Of a stretch of 64,000 nt of DNA, positions 1-10,204 are shown piece after piece. The DNA comes from Castanea sativa (Eukaryota; Streptophyta; Magnoliopsida; Fagales; Fagaceae). Within the stretch, counting starts at the first letter, position 1. The number at the start of each line of letters is the position of its first letter. The position numbers were made by a program, and so were the translations under genes. The stretch spans positions 14,838,835 through 14,902,834 of the forward strand of contig NC_134018.1 of the NCBI RefSeq assembly GCF_040712315.1, given 5' to 3'. The notes under the pieces were generated by a model. It searched no databases, was not told the DNA's origin, and worked only from the letters and a program-made list of their open reading frames with translations.

Positions 1-617
1 CTAACACTCTGAATAACCAAACCCATTAAACTTATCTCAAGAGAATATTTTATATCTCCGTTAAGAGATTATGAATTTCATCTTGAGAATATATGTTCCT
101 TCAACATTAAATGTGGCTGCCTAACAGACTCAGGTTTTGATCGTGACTTTAGATCTCACTCCTAATATATCAAAGCAATATACACTTCATGATCAGGTTC
201 ATTATTCTCTCAGGACTAAGAGTTCATATAAATAGAAGTCATGAGATTTATTATTTATTTGACAGTCGTTAGTAGAATCATAAATCTCACACCAGTCCAG
301 TTAATATGTCTTAACACTTATCAAGACAAATCATCTTAGTTGATATGTTATAGTTTTCGCAAATGAAATGCCAAATTTCATCACCGAGTACAAACTAAAA
401 TTCTGAGCTTACAAAGAACTTGTGATTTATATCTTCTGTGACTAAATCACATAAATCACATACTATGCATCTCATGGACTATATTATAATGTCCAAATAT
501 TCATGTTACCATTATTTTAGATAATAATAAAACAACTTTATTAATTACAACATAATATCATACATAATGTCATACATAGCATCATACAATAGGATTTAAA
601 GGGCACATATCCTAATA
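1..617. mobile_element. Right part of an LTR of the 1.4-kb family (truncated by window edge)
   Basis: The sequence is closely similar to the right-hand ~600 bp of the two complete solo LTRs at 31258-32658 and 49118-50518. All share the run from 'gaataac..aaacccattaaactt' through 'caataggatttaa.ggcaca'. The end here reads CCTAATA rather than CCTAACA, so the terminal CA has mutated. The left end lies outside the window, so a solo LTR cannot be told from part of a full element. No coding capacity is visible. Confidence 0.8.
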
Positions 618-905
618 GCTCTGAAGAAGAAGACCCTTTCACCCATAAATTCTACTTCTCAAACTAAGTGGATGGAGAAGGAAGTTATTGATTAAGTGTC
701 ATGTTTTGTGTTTATACTTTAACCTAGATCTGAATAATAAACTAGTTCAAGGGGATGGAGAAGGAAGTTATTGGTTCACAACATGATATATACTAGTTTA
801 ACCTAGATCTGAAGAATAAACTTTATAGTCAACTTGGTTATTTAATTAGGTTAAACAATCTTGTTTAAGCGGTCTAAACAGAACAAACAAAAAACCTCTT
901 AAGTA
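618..905 (+). repeat. Copia-like LTR 3'-end fragments with a short direct duplication
   Basis: Two runs similar to 'aacctagatctgaataataaac' and a run ending 'ggtctaaacagaacaa' match the end of the LTR that terminates at 60435 next to an intact primer-binding site. A ~20-bp phrase (ggatggagaaggaagttatt) occurs twice, near 671 and 755. The primer-binding site itself is absent here. This is a degraded LTR tail. Confidence 0.55.
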
Positions 906-940
906 TTCTAAAATGAATGCATAATCAGTAAACAATAAAA

Positions 941-1531
941 ATGAGAAGAAATAAAATTAAGAGTGTATTCAACTCCATGAATTTGAAAGCAAAATGTTTG
1001 AAAAAATTCAAAAAATGAGCAAATGAAAGTCATGGTCTAGCTGACTATCGTTGAGTATGGGCCAACAATATGAAAAATTGAAAATGGATAGTCTCTTCGC
1101 CTTTTGAACCAATAATTCATTGACACCAAAATTTGAAAAGTTAAAACTGGACACATGGCACAAAATTGGATCTCAATTCTAAAATCTAATTGAACGTTAT
1201 ATATATTCATAATATGTGTTTCAATCTTCAAAATAAGAATGACATAGGGAAAAATGAGAAGAAATAAAATTAAGAGTGTATTCAACTCCATGAATTTTGA
1301 CTATAGAGAAACGCTTGGAAAAAAGTTAAAAAAGGAGCAAATGAAAGTCATGGTCAAGTTGACTATCATTGAGTACGGGCCAACAATATGAATTATTGAA
1401 AATGGATAGTCTCTTCACATTTTGAACTAATAACTCATTGGCACAAAAATTTAAAAAGTTAAAACCGGAGACATGGCACAAAATTTGATCTCAATTCTAA
1501 AATATAATTGAACTTTCTCTAAGCTTTACCC

Positions 1532-1566
<35 letters not shown>
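941..1566. repeat. 313-bp tandem duplication (two diverged units)
   Basis: The phrase atgagaagaaataaaattaa begins at 941 and again at 1254, giving a period of 313 bp. Both units share 'gagcaaatgaaagtcatggt', 'gggccaacaatatgaa' and 'catggcacaaaatt', with scattered substitutions and small indels. The 84-codon frame on the minus strand lies inside it and shows no conserved domain. The second unit runs into a (TA)n tract at about 1532-1561. Confidence 0.85.
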
Positions 1567-1570
<4 letters not shown>

Positions 1571-2804
1571 AATTTATATTATATGTGTGATTTTGTGCGT
1601 TATTTTTCTTTTTTTGTAATAATTTTTTATTTGTATGAATTTTGATGTGTGGGATGTGTGCGTATAAATAAAATAAACCTTATATAATTTAATAATTAGT
1701 AAATAGAGATGGTTTGTTACATGTGTGTGTATTGAATAACTTTTTATCATAAAGTTAATTATTCAAGAAATTTTTTTAAAAAAAAAGTAAAGCTAGTAAT
1801 CGTTCAAGTATTTGATCGGTTAAGTAGATATTTGGTGTGTTATTTATGTAAGGATGAGTGTGGTTGTAGGGGTCAACAATCAATACAGTGCCAGTGAGTT
1901 GAGTTCTCTTATTTAGTTTGAAATATTTTTATAAAAAAAAATAACAAATAGATAATGACAACTGCATAAAAGTTAAATTGTTATACAACCTTAAAAAAAT
2001 AAAATGGTCACATCTACCCACATTGACAATAGATAATGACAACTGAACTATTATGTACTGATTCAAAATTTTGAAAAATTGTAAAATGAAAATGTAAAAC
2101 TTCATGTATTTGAGGGGTTTTTTGTCAATAATTTTATATATTTAATTTATCTTCTTATTAATTTATTTTTTCAAAAATTAAGTTTCTTAATAACCCTCCT
2201 GGAAAAAAATTCCTAGAGCCACCACTACTAAGAGAAAAACGTAAAACTAGTGTTTATCAATCACATATACTTTTGTGCTTATAAGAAAAGTCAGTGCCAC
2301 AAAACTAGGTATACAAAGGTGATGCACTATACATAAAAAAGAGCAAAAATGAAAAACTTGGTCGCAATGCTTAAAATTAATAAAATATAAAGTTTGCACT
2401 TGTAAATCATATTGCAAACCGCCATTTAGGGGATGTGGGAATTGTAAGATGTACTTCTTTAAGTGATATTTTCCTTCAAGCCATTATGACTAGGATGTGT
2501 GTGTGAATGTTTGGTCCACTATGACACATCACATATTTGTATCTCACATGCTCTCTAGCCTTGTTCTAACATTCTTCACGCGTAGTCTATGCTGCCTCTA
2601 TTATAGGACTAGCAGTTCGTGAGATTGGCCATTTAAAGTTTTGTGTGTAATCAATGGAGCATGCTAAAATTTTTGGACTTAATTCAAATTGATCTAAAAT
2701 TGATAAATGGTTTAGTTGTATAAGCTTTTGGTGCCTTATTAGGGTGTTTACATGCATCAGTTTGCATTTAAGGACATTTCATGCATATTATACTTTATTT
2801 CTTT
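1567..2804. other. AT-rich sequence without recognisable feature
   Basis: No ORF, terminal repeat or RNA gene is recognisable. It contains A/T homopolymer runs and low-complexity stretches only. Confidence 0.6.
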
Positions 2805-3117
2805 AGGAGAAAACAGGCTTTTACTCCTTTCGCCCAAAATAAGTAACAAAATGCCCCTGTTCAGAATCTATTTAGCAAAATGCCCCTGTTTTGAAACTTG
2901 ATTTTTAGAAAATCGAGTTTCAACGAAAAACTTGATTTGGCAAAAATCAAGTTACTTGAAAAAAACGACATAGAACTCGAATTCCATGTAGTTCTCATTG
3001 AAACTCGATTTTTAAAAAATCGAGTTTAAAACAGGGGCATTTTCCTAAATAGTTTCAGAATAGGGGCATTTTGCTACATGTTTTGCGCGAAAGGGGGTAT
3101 ATCCCCATTTTGGCCCT
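2805..3117. mobile_element. Foldback (long inverted repeat) element, copy 1
   Basis: The ends are imperfect inverted repeats. The left arm carries 'tttcgcccaaaat' and two 'aaaatgcccctgtt' phrases; the right arm carries their reverse complements and ends 'ccattttggccc'. The inner arms hold AAACTCGATTTT/AAAATCGAGTTT-type repeats. It is related to the larger copies at 8623-9107 and 9470-10204. CTTTATTT occurs just outside both ends (about 2793-2800 and 3117-3124) and may be the 8-bp target duplication, although four or five bases then remain unpaired on the left. It is non-coding and non-autonomous. Confidence 0.7.
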
Positions 3118-3351
3118 TTATTTTGTGTGTTTTGAGCCTTAGTAGATTGCAAAATATTTTATCCTTAATGAAAAATTTGAACCCACTCTTTAGCTGGGAT
3201 ACCTATCCCATTTATAGAGAGAAGTATTTTCTTATTTTTAGGGTTCAAAGGTCATGAAAATTAATGGTTAAAAAATCTAATATTTATCTCCCAAGAAAAT
3301 TAGACATAAAAAAAGCAACTCTTGAACTATTGTCAAATTGTTAATCAACTG

Positions 3352-3861
3352 TGTTAGGTTCTAAGACTTTAGAGACTAATGTATTAGAACTTCAATATGT
3401 AATGTGTTGGCAAACCATGATCATAACATACAGTCTAGGTTTAGGCTTGCTCCAAGTATGTTTAATTTTAAAATTGGAATCGAGTAATTGCATAAATTAT
3501 TGGACAAAATCTGCAAGGCTCGATCGATCGAAACTCGTGCAAATTTAATTTTCTGCAGAATTTTCAATTCAGCCCAAGCCCGTTTGACGTGTAGGGTTTT
3601 ATGTTTTACCTCACATATAAAAGGAAAAACCCTAGCTACATTTTAGAGGCCTTTTGAGTGTTCTGTGGTGAATCTTTTGTGAGATCTTGAGGTGTTTACC
3701 TTCATACACACACATAGGGTTATCAAGATCAAGATTCGTATCAAGAGCTTGATGATTGTTTCAATTGTTGGTTAAAGAACTTAAAGAAAATCTGAAACCT
3801 TTGAGTGGAGTCTCAAAATCACAAGTAGGAGAACTTGTGGTTGTAGCAGATCAAGGAAAGA
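3352..3861 (+). mobile_element. 5' portion of a copia-like LTR, separated by inversion from its other half
   Basis: It starts TGTTAGGTTC, the family's LTR start, and matches the reverse complement of the 3' LTR at 20334-21192 up to 'gcagatcaaggaaaga', where a Tekay-type LTR begins. A promoter-like 'acatataaaaggaaa' lies near 3616. The flank 3347-3351 is AACTG, and its reverse complement CAGTT flanks the far end of the minus-strand element at 20329-20333. The missing LTR remainder (about 343 bp) is at 26736-27078 in the opposite orientation. The two pieces together give about 848 bp after removing the AAAGA duplication, against 859 bp for the 3' LTR. Confidence 0.85.
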
Positions 3862-4919
3862 TGTCATGCCCCAAACCCCAAGGGGTCTAAAGCATGAGAA
3901 AGACATCTCAAGTACTTGTATTTTTTTTTTTTTGACAATTCAATCCACATAAATCCTATCAGGTACCAACATCAAGAATTATCATAATAATTCCATTGAA
4001 TATACTCTCAAAGTAAGTCAAAGCTCTAGGAAATTAATTACAAGGACCATTGGCCACAAAAGAATAGGGGTCTGAATAAACAATTACATATCAACAGCTT
4101 GTCCCATCAATGGGAATACAGTCACAACCACTATAATATACAAAAGAATGAGTCAAGCCTATTCTAAAATGTACATCATCAAATAACTCCATTACAAAAG
4201 TTCAGCCTCCATCAGTAGTTAGTCTAACTACTATAGCCACCAAAAAGCTGTCTCAAAATATTGTTGCCTACTTTGAAAAGTTTATAAAAATAATGGGATG
4301 AGACAGAGCCCAGTAAGTAGCATAATTAATGGGGGTGGGGGAAATGCAAGTTTCATCTTCAATAATAATAATAATATGACAAGAATGATTAAATAATGAA
4401 AAACAAGATTTCTTTAAGTAACTACTTTGAAACTATATACTATAATCTGTGAACATCAACAATATAATTTCCAAAGCCATAATATCTAACATAAGATAAA
4501 TTATCACAACTATACCACACTACCGCGTAGATCGGTCAGGGGATCCACCCATTCACAACTGACATGATATTGTCCTCTCTGGTATGCAGACTCATGGCCG
4601 CATGGACAGCAGCCTCACCCACACACAGTCAAGGAACCTTTTCCCCCCATGGACAACAGGGAAGAACGCGTCATCCAAAGTGAAAGGGCACTGACCTGGA
4701 TTTGATTCCGTTGTCATAAAGACTACAAAAACCAAATCGGGTGATTACCGGGAAATCACACATGGCATGGTGTTAAAACCACATTAAACTCACAGGTTAC
4801 ATATACTTTGAAACAAATAGTTTATATCTAGGCAGTTTTAGAAAAACCTTAAATAATCTAACTTCCACAAAGTTTGTAAGGTTTTTAACGTCATTCTTGT
4901 CAAAAAGATTTTCCATCAA
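3862..4919 (-). mobile_element. 3' half of the Tekay-type 3' LTR, displaced by inversion
   Basis: Read on the minus strand it ends ...GGGGCATGACA, which mirrors the TGTCAC/TGTCAT start of this LTR type. About 380 bp (4536-4919) match the reverse complement of the Tekay 5' LTR at 28354-28831, including the 'ggatgacgcgttcttccctg' phrase. It is preceded by AAAGA (3857-3861), and TCTTT precedes the Tekay start at 27079. It stops at exactly the point in the LTR where the Tekay 3' LTR stops at 37309, so the two are complementary halves of one LTR. Confidence 0.85.
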
Positions 4920-4924
4920 TTTCT
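4914..4924. other. Left breakpoint of the proposed 32.4-kb inversion
   Basis: Tekay LTR sequence (reverse complement, ...ccatcaATTTc) changes here to 'tattttttatgcatg'. In the unbroken paralogue at 12481-12505 that sequence is preceded by 'ggacataacATTTgtc'. The shared ATTT is the junction microhomology. See the partner at 37304-37314. Confidence 0.75.
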
Positions 4925-7735
4925 ATTTTTTATGCATGATTTTTTACCACAAAAAAATTTGAAATTTAAACATGTCATTGATGATATAACTATTATTTTT
5001 ATACAAAAATGATATAGTTATTGATCTTTGATTTTCTTGAAATTTTCATTCCTACATTTTGGGCCAATTCCCATTTTGGTACCAAAATTGATTTTGTTGC
5101 AAATTTCATCCCTTAAAAAAGAAAATCGTTTTTAAAATGATCCCTGTCGTCAACCCACTGACGGAAACCTCCTACGTGGCAGACGAAGTGTCCTGCTTGC
5201 TGATGTGGCGCTGACGTGGCCATTAAAATATTATTAAAAATAATTATTTGGCATTTTCAAATGCCACGTCAGTATTTTAATTTTTTTAAATAGAGCCATG
5301 TCAGATAATTTATGTAAAAAAGAAATTAAATTAAAAAAATCTTAAATCTAATTTAATTTTTTAAAAAATTACTTATCATTATTAATTTTCACAAAATCAT
5401 TACAACTTGTTCTTCTTGTTCTTCCCAATCAAACCCAGCAAAGAACTCAAACCCAGATTACAAGAACACAAACCCACAATCAATAACTCAAACCCAGATC
5501 ACAACAACAAACGAAAAAAGGAAAAAAAAACAAAAACAGAGATCAAACACAATACACAGACCCTGATCACAAATAGAGATCAAACACAGACCCTGATTAT
5601 AACAACACAAATGAAAAAAAGAAAAAGAAAAAGAAAAAGAAAAAAGAAACAGAGATCAAAAAATTTATTCTTCTTCTTCAACTTGTTCTTCATTTTACAG
5701 CTTATTCTTCCCAAATCAAACCCAGCATCAACCACCACCTCAACCACCGTAGCTCTCTCTTCCTTTCATGGCTGAATCACCATGGCCAAAGCTTATAAGC
5801 TTTTCTAATCCTCCATGTGGATCTCTACCCCTCTCTCTTTATGCAAAACACAACAACTGAAACCCACACGTTCAAAATGCAAAAACTAGAAAAGTGTTGA
5901 AGAACCTGGAAAGATGAGGTTATGAAGAAAAAAAATCTAGAATCACATAATCACAAAATCATACACAAAATTAAAACCCAGAATCACAAAATCATAAAAC
6001 CCAGACTCACGGCTCGGATCGCAGCCCACGGCCTCTACTTCTTACCGGCATGGAGGCCCAACCACTGGCACATAGAGAGAGGGTGAGAGATGAAAGCAAG
6101 CCATAGAGACACATGACCCACTTTTACTTTAAAGAGCCACAACCCACACCAATCTGAAGCTGATCTCCACGCCTCCACTGGCGTTGTCTCCACACCTCAC
6201 TACCGTCGTCTCCATGCCTCCACACCCACACACATACCCAGATTAACCCACAACCCAGATCAACCTAGACCAAGCACCAACTCTAAAGCTGATTTTTCAC
6301 AAAACCTTAATCCAAACCCAAAAACCCTCACTGATTTTCTCAAAATCTTAACGCAAACCCAAAAACCCAAATCTTAACCCAAACCCAAACCCAAAAACCA
6401 TTTGTGACAACAGCTTGGTGATTCGTAGAGAAAGAGAGAAGCTTGATAATAGCGAGAGAGAGAGAGACAGGGGATGAGAGAGCAAAAACTTGTGTGTGGT
6501 ACTATAGCAAGAGAGAGAGAGAGAGAGAGAGGCTTGAACAGATTAAAATATACTTTTTTTTTCATAGTGCTACAGTTTCGGTGAGATTGTTGAAGAGCCT
6601 GGGTAAGATGAGCTTAGTGGAGATGAGCTTAGAACCTGGGTAAGATTAATAAAAAAAATCGTTTAAAACTAAAAAAGTAAAATTTTTGTTTGTTTTTTAT
6701 TTTTAAAATTAAAATTAAAATTGAGGAATTAAAATTTTTTGTTTTAATTTTTTATTAATTAAAATGCTGACGTGGCATTTAAAAATGCCAAATAATTATT
6801 TTAAATAATATTTTAATGGCCACGTCAGTGCCATGTCAGCAAACAGGGCACTCTGTCTGCACGTAGGAGGTTTCCATCAGTGGGTTGACAGCAATGACCA
6901 TTTTAAAAATGATTTTCTTTTTTTAGGGATGAAATTTGCAACAAAATCAATTTTGGGACCAAAATGGGAATTGACTCATAATGTAGGGATGAAAAGTGCA
7001 TTTTCGCCTAAAAAGATATAAGAGGAGTTTGAAAGAAATTTTTTTTCCCAAGGGTTGTGTGTTTGTGTGTGATAATATGTGTTAGTGTCTACCATTTTAT
7101 TTGAAAAAAAAAATTATATCATTTGATTGGAGGGTGTAAATTGTAAAGCTATTTTGACCTGGTTCCAATTGAATTTAATCAAGTAAATTGTGTATTTAGT
7201 CACTATCTTTTACATCATATTTCAATTTTGAATATAATTTTTTAGTGCCATATCAATTTAATTCTTGTTGTTATTTCTTAGATGAAAGTCGTTGACGTGA
7301 CTAACTGTCAAAATAAAAAATTAGTTTCCATTGATGTGACAAAAAATTAAGTTTTTTATTTTGGCTGTTTATCAGGTCAGTCATTTTTATCAAAAAGATA
7401 ACGGCATGGATTAAATTGACATGATAATAAAAGATTATGGATCAAATTAATACATTAAAATGTTAGAGACCAAATTACAACATGGTGTAAAGAATAAGGA
7501 CCAAATAAATAATGAGTTTGGCTTACTTCTAGTACTTTTTTAACTAGAATTTGCTTTTGTTTTAATGAGAAACTGTCACACCATCCACTTACTAAATAAA
7601 ATGTAGAGATTAAAACCGACTACTATTTGCTATTGTATATTTAAAACAAAAAGATATATTCAATTAAAAAAAAGTACCAAAAGTAAGCCAAATCTATAAA
7701 TAGTTTAACCAGTTTGATCTAAAAAAAAAAAGTAG
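4920..7735. repeat. Duplicated block, copy 1 (paralogue of 12487-16030)
   Basis: The outer parts (about 4920-5046 and 7009-7735) match copy 2 in order and orientation. Shared phrases include 'caaaaatgatatagttattg', 'gtgttagtgtctaccatttt' and 'tcatttgattggagggtgta'. Copy 1 is interrupted by a long-TIR element at 5047-7008; copy 2 is interrupted instead by a hAT-like element at 12558-15174. Each copy therefore supplies an empty site for the other's insertion. No coding sequence is recognised. Confidence 0.85.
5047..7008. mobile_element. Long-TIR non-autonomous DNA element, possibly carrying captured sequence
   Basis: About 250 bp at each end are inverted repeats. The left arm has 'cattcctacattttg', 'ccaattcccattttggtacc' and 'tgacgtggccattaaaatat'; the right arm carries the reverse complements and ends 'gtagggatgaaaagtgcatt'. 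The arms contain nested TGACGTGG/CCACGTCA repeats. The 1.3-kb core (about 5350-6650) has different composition: CCA/ACC-rich stretches, (GA)n and repeated 'aacccaga'. It could be captured host DNA, but no protein domain is visible in the 122-codon frame there. Arm length suggests a Mutator-like element. A clean 9-bp duplication was not found, and some original sequence seems lost at the right side. Confidence 0.7.
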
Positions 7736-8400
7736 AACCAATTGGAAGTTTGTCAATGGTACGTTCTTTTATCATTCTTAATTATTTTAGTTTGAGTTGA
7801 TTGAAAGCTTAAAAGTAAAAGGACAATGTCATTTGTTACTTCCAATTTAGTGGTCCTATTGTTTCTGAAAAAAAAAAAAAAAAAATTAGTGGTCCTATTA
7901 ATAGCTGTAAAAGGAGTGACAGCCAAGTATGCAATATCCTACTTTATACTGACAGATTCTTCTCAAAAAAAAAAAAAAAAACCTAAAACAAAAAATCCTT
8001 CTCAAAAAAAAAAAAAAAAAAACTTTATACTGACAGATGTATTTTAAAGCTATCATTTGGATTTTATAAATATTTTTCAATTTTTTTGGTTTACTTTTAT
8101 GAATGGAGTTTAATTTGATATAAAATAACCAGCAATTTAAAAATATTTTCTAATCATAATTTTTTTCCTATGCATTAATAAGATAATTTGGCTCCAAGAT
8201 TAAAATCCACAACATAGGGACGGATGCCACAAAGACCAAATATGGTCACTGGGGTGTTTGTTCATATGGTTCAGAATAATTACAAAAAAAAAAAAAAAGT
8301 ATCACAGTTTCTATAAAATTTGAATAAAAGAATTGGAAAAAAAAAAAAACTTTTATAAACTTTAGCAGATGTAAAAAGTCTTATAGTTTAGCGATATTAA
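7727..8400. repeat. Block repeated in reverse orientation at 55840-56745
   Basis: Matching phrases in reverse complement include 'gtagaaccaattggaagttt', 'gacaatgtcatttgttac' and 'tttagcagatgtaaaaagtc'. The two copies differ in poly(A) lengths and in insertions. This copy has the single site TTCTTAATT at 7776-7784, the empty form of the MITE insertion found at 56465-56684. Small frames here are composed of A-rich tracts and look non-coding. Confidence 0.85.
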
Positions 8401-8622
8401 TAGAAGAATTAGTATTTAAATCCCACTTTTCCCATTGTACTATCTAATATCAAAGAAAATTTTTAGCATGTGAGATCAGTAACTTTCATGAATGTTCCTT
8501 CAAGTTATATACGTAATGACAGTATTGCAAGTGTAAATATAGACAGCTCATTTAAAACTTTCATTTATCATCATTTTAAGGGCAAAACCATCATTTATGA
8601 CATAAAGAAAATATAACAATTT

Positions 8623-9107
8623 TGTCGAAAATGGGCAAATGCCCATTTCGTACAAAAAAAAAAGGGCAAATGCCCCCTTTCTCAAACTAATTAGGGAAAT
8701 GCTCCTCTTTTGAAACTCGATTTTCTAAAATCGAGTTTCAAAAAAAAAAATTTCTGGAGCCCTATAGCGACGTTTTATGGAGCCTATAATGACGTTTTAA
8801 GGACCTATAGTGACGTTTTAAGGACCTATAGTGGCGTTTTGTAACTCGACCTCCATGAAATCGAGTTACATGCAAGTTTTTTTTTTTTTTTTTTTACCTA
8901 TAACTCGACTTCATAGAGCTCGAGTTACAAAATGCCGCTATAGGTTCTTAAAAACGTCACTATAGGCTCCTTAAAACGTCTCTATAGGGCTTAACTTCAT
9001 TTTGAGAAAATCGAGTTTCAAAAGAGGGGCATTTTCCTAATTAGTTTGGAAAAGGGGGCAACACGCTGATTTATTTTCGCGAAAAGGGCAAAAGCCCATT
9101 CTGGCCT
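8623..9107. mobile_element. Foldback element, copy 2 (485 bp)
   Basis: The left arm begins with a degenerate version of AGGCCAAAATGGGC and continues 'aaactaattagggaaatgc'. The right arm is its inverted copy and ends 'gcccattctggcct'. Inner arms carry 'aaactcgattttctaaaatc' palindromes and repeated 'cctatagtgacgtttt'. Flanks are AACAATTT (8615-8622) and AATAATTT (9108-9115), an 8-bp target duplication with one mismatch. It has no coding capacity. Confidence 0.8.
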
Positions 9108-9115
9108 AATAATTT

Positions 9116-9461
9116 TAGTTATTGTATTTCCAAATTTGCATTCGAAACAAATCTAGAAGTCATAATAATAACAACAGGTCCCTAAAGTAAAAATTTTTAG
9201 CCGAATCAAGGTTATAACAGTTGGTACACTTTCCTACAATTAAGATTAGACACATATGACTGTGATTAACTATTGATCCTTTAAAAGATTGATTATAATA
9301 TATGATGTGTCATAAAGGGTGTACTATCAAGCATATAATTGTATAACTCAATATCCTAGAAATTACTAGTATTTAATTGAAAGTAGACACTCTCTAAATA
9401 TGCCCAAGCATGATTGGACCTGAAAGGGCATAGATTTTGGGTCTTCAAGTCAGACTAAGCT
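9116..9461. other. AT-rich spacer without recognisable feature
   Basis: Nothing identifiable lies between two foldback elements. No ORF or repeat structure is evident. Confidence 0.5.
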
Positions 9462-9469
9462 TAAAAACT

Positions 9470-9748
9470 AGGCCAAAATGGGCAAATGTCCTTTACGTGC
9501 AAAAAAACCAGCGTTCTTCCCCCTTTCCCAAACTAATTAGGGAAATGCCTCTGTTTTGAAACTCGATTTTCTCAAAATCAAGTTTCAATGTAAAACTCGA
9601 TTTGTAGAAAATCGAGTATGGGGGTGATCAAACAAAAAAAAAATTGCATAGAACTCGAGTTCATGGAGCTCGAGTTCCATGCAAAAACGCCGCTATAAGG
9701 TTTTAAAACGCCACTATATGGCTCCGTGAACGCAGCTATATGATCAAA

Positions 9749-9806
<58 letters not shown>

Positions 9807-10204
9807 TGCAAGTTTGATCGCTCCATGCCTATAGCTTTTTTAAAGCCCTAGAGTGGCGTTTTAAATGGAACTCAAGTTTATCCATGCAAGGTTTTTTTTT
9901 TTTTTTTTTTAAGTTTGATCGCCCCATACCTATAGCTGCGTTCAGGGCGCCCTATAGCGGCGTTTTAAAATCCTACAGCAGCGTTTTTGCATGGAACTCG
10001 AGCTCCATGAATTCGAGTTTCATGAATTTTTTTTTTTTTTAAGTTTGATTGCCTTATACTCGATTTTCTACAAATCAAGTTTTACATTGAAACTCGATTT
10101 TGAGAAAATCGAGTTTCAAAACAAGGGCATTTCCCTAATTAGTTTGGGAAAGGGGACAGAACGCTGGTTTTTTGCACAAAAAGGGCAATTGCCCATTTTG
10201 GCCT
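9470..10204. mobile_element. Foldback element, copy 3 (735 bp) with verified empty site
   Basis: The arms of about 200 bp or more start AGGCCAAAATGGGC and end GCCCATTTTGGCCT. They carry 'aaactaattagggaaatgcc' and inner AAACTCGATTTT...AAAATCGAG repeats, then smaller palindromes (ctcgagttcatggagctcgag). A poly(A) run of more than 50 bp (about 9750-9804) lies near the centre. The flanks are TAAAAACT (9462-9469 and 10205-10212); with one more T on the left a 9-bp TTAAAAACT reading is possible. The paralogous block at 42171-42178 has a single uninterrupted copy (AGTTTTTA), confirming insertion. The frame at 9578-9826 is inside the hairpin and not a gene. Confidence 0.88.

Noticed and set aside
5407..5775. 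122-codon Lys/Asn/Thr-rich ORF
   Set aside because: Low-complexity A-rich sequence inside a long-TIR element; no domain, and composition explains the open frame.
9578..9826. ORF with a long Phe run
   Set aside because: Produced by the poly(A) centre of a foldback element.
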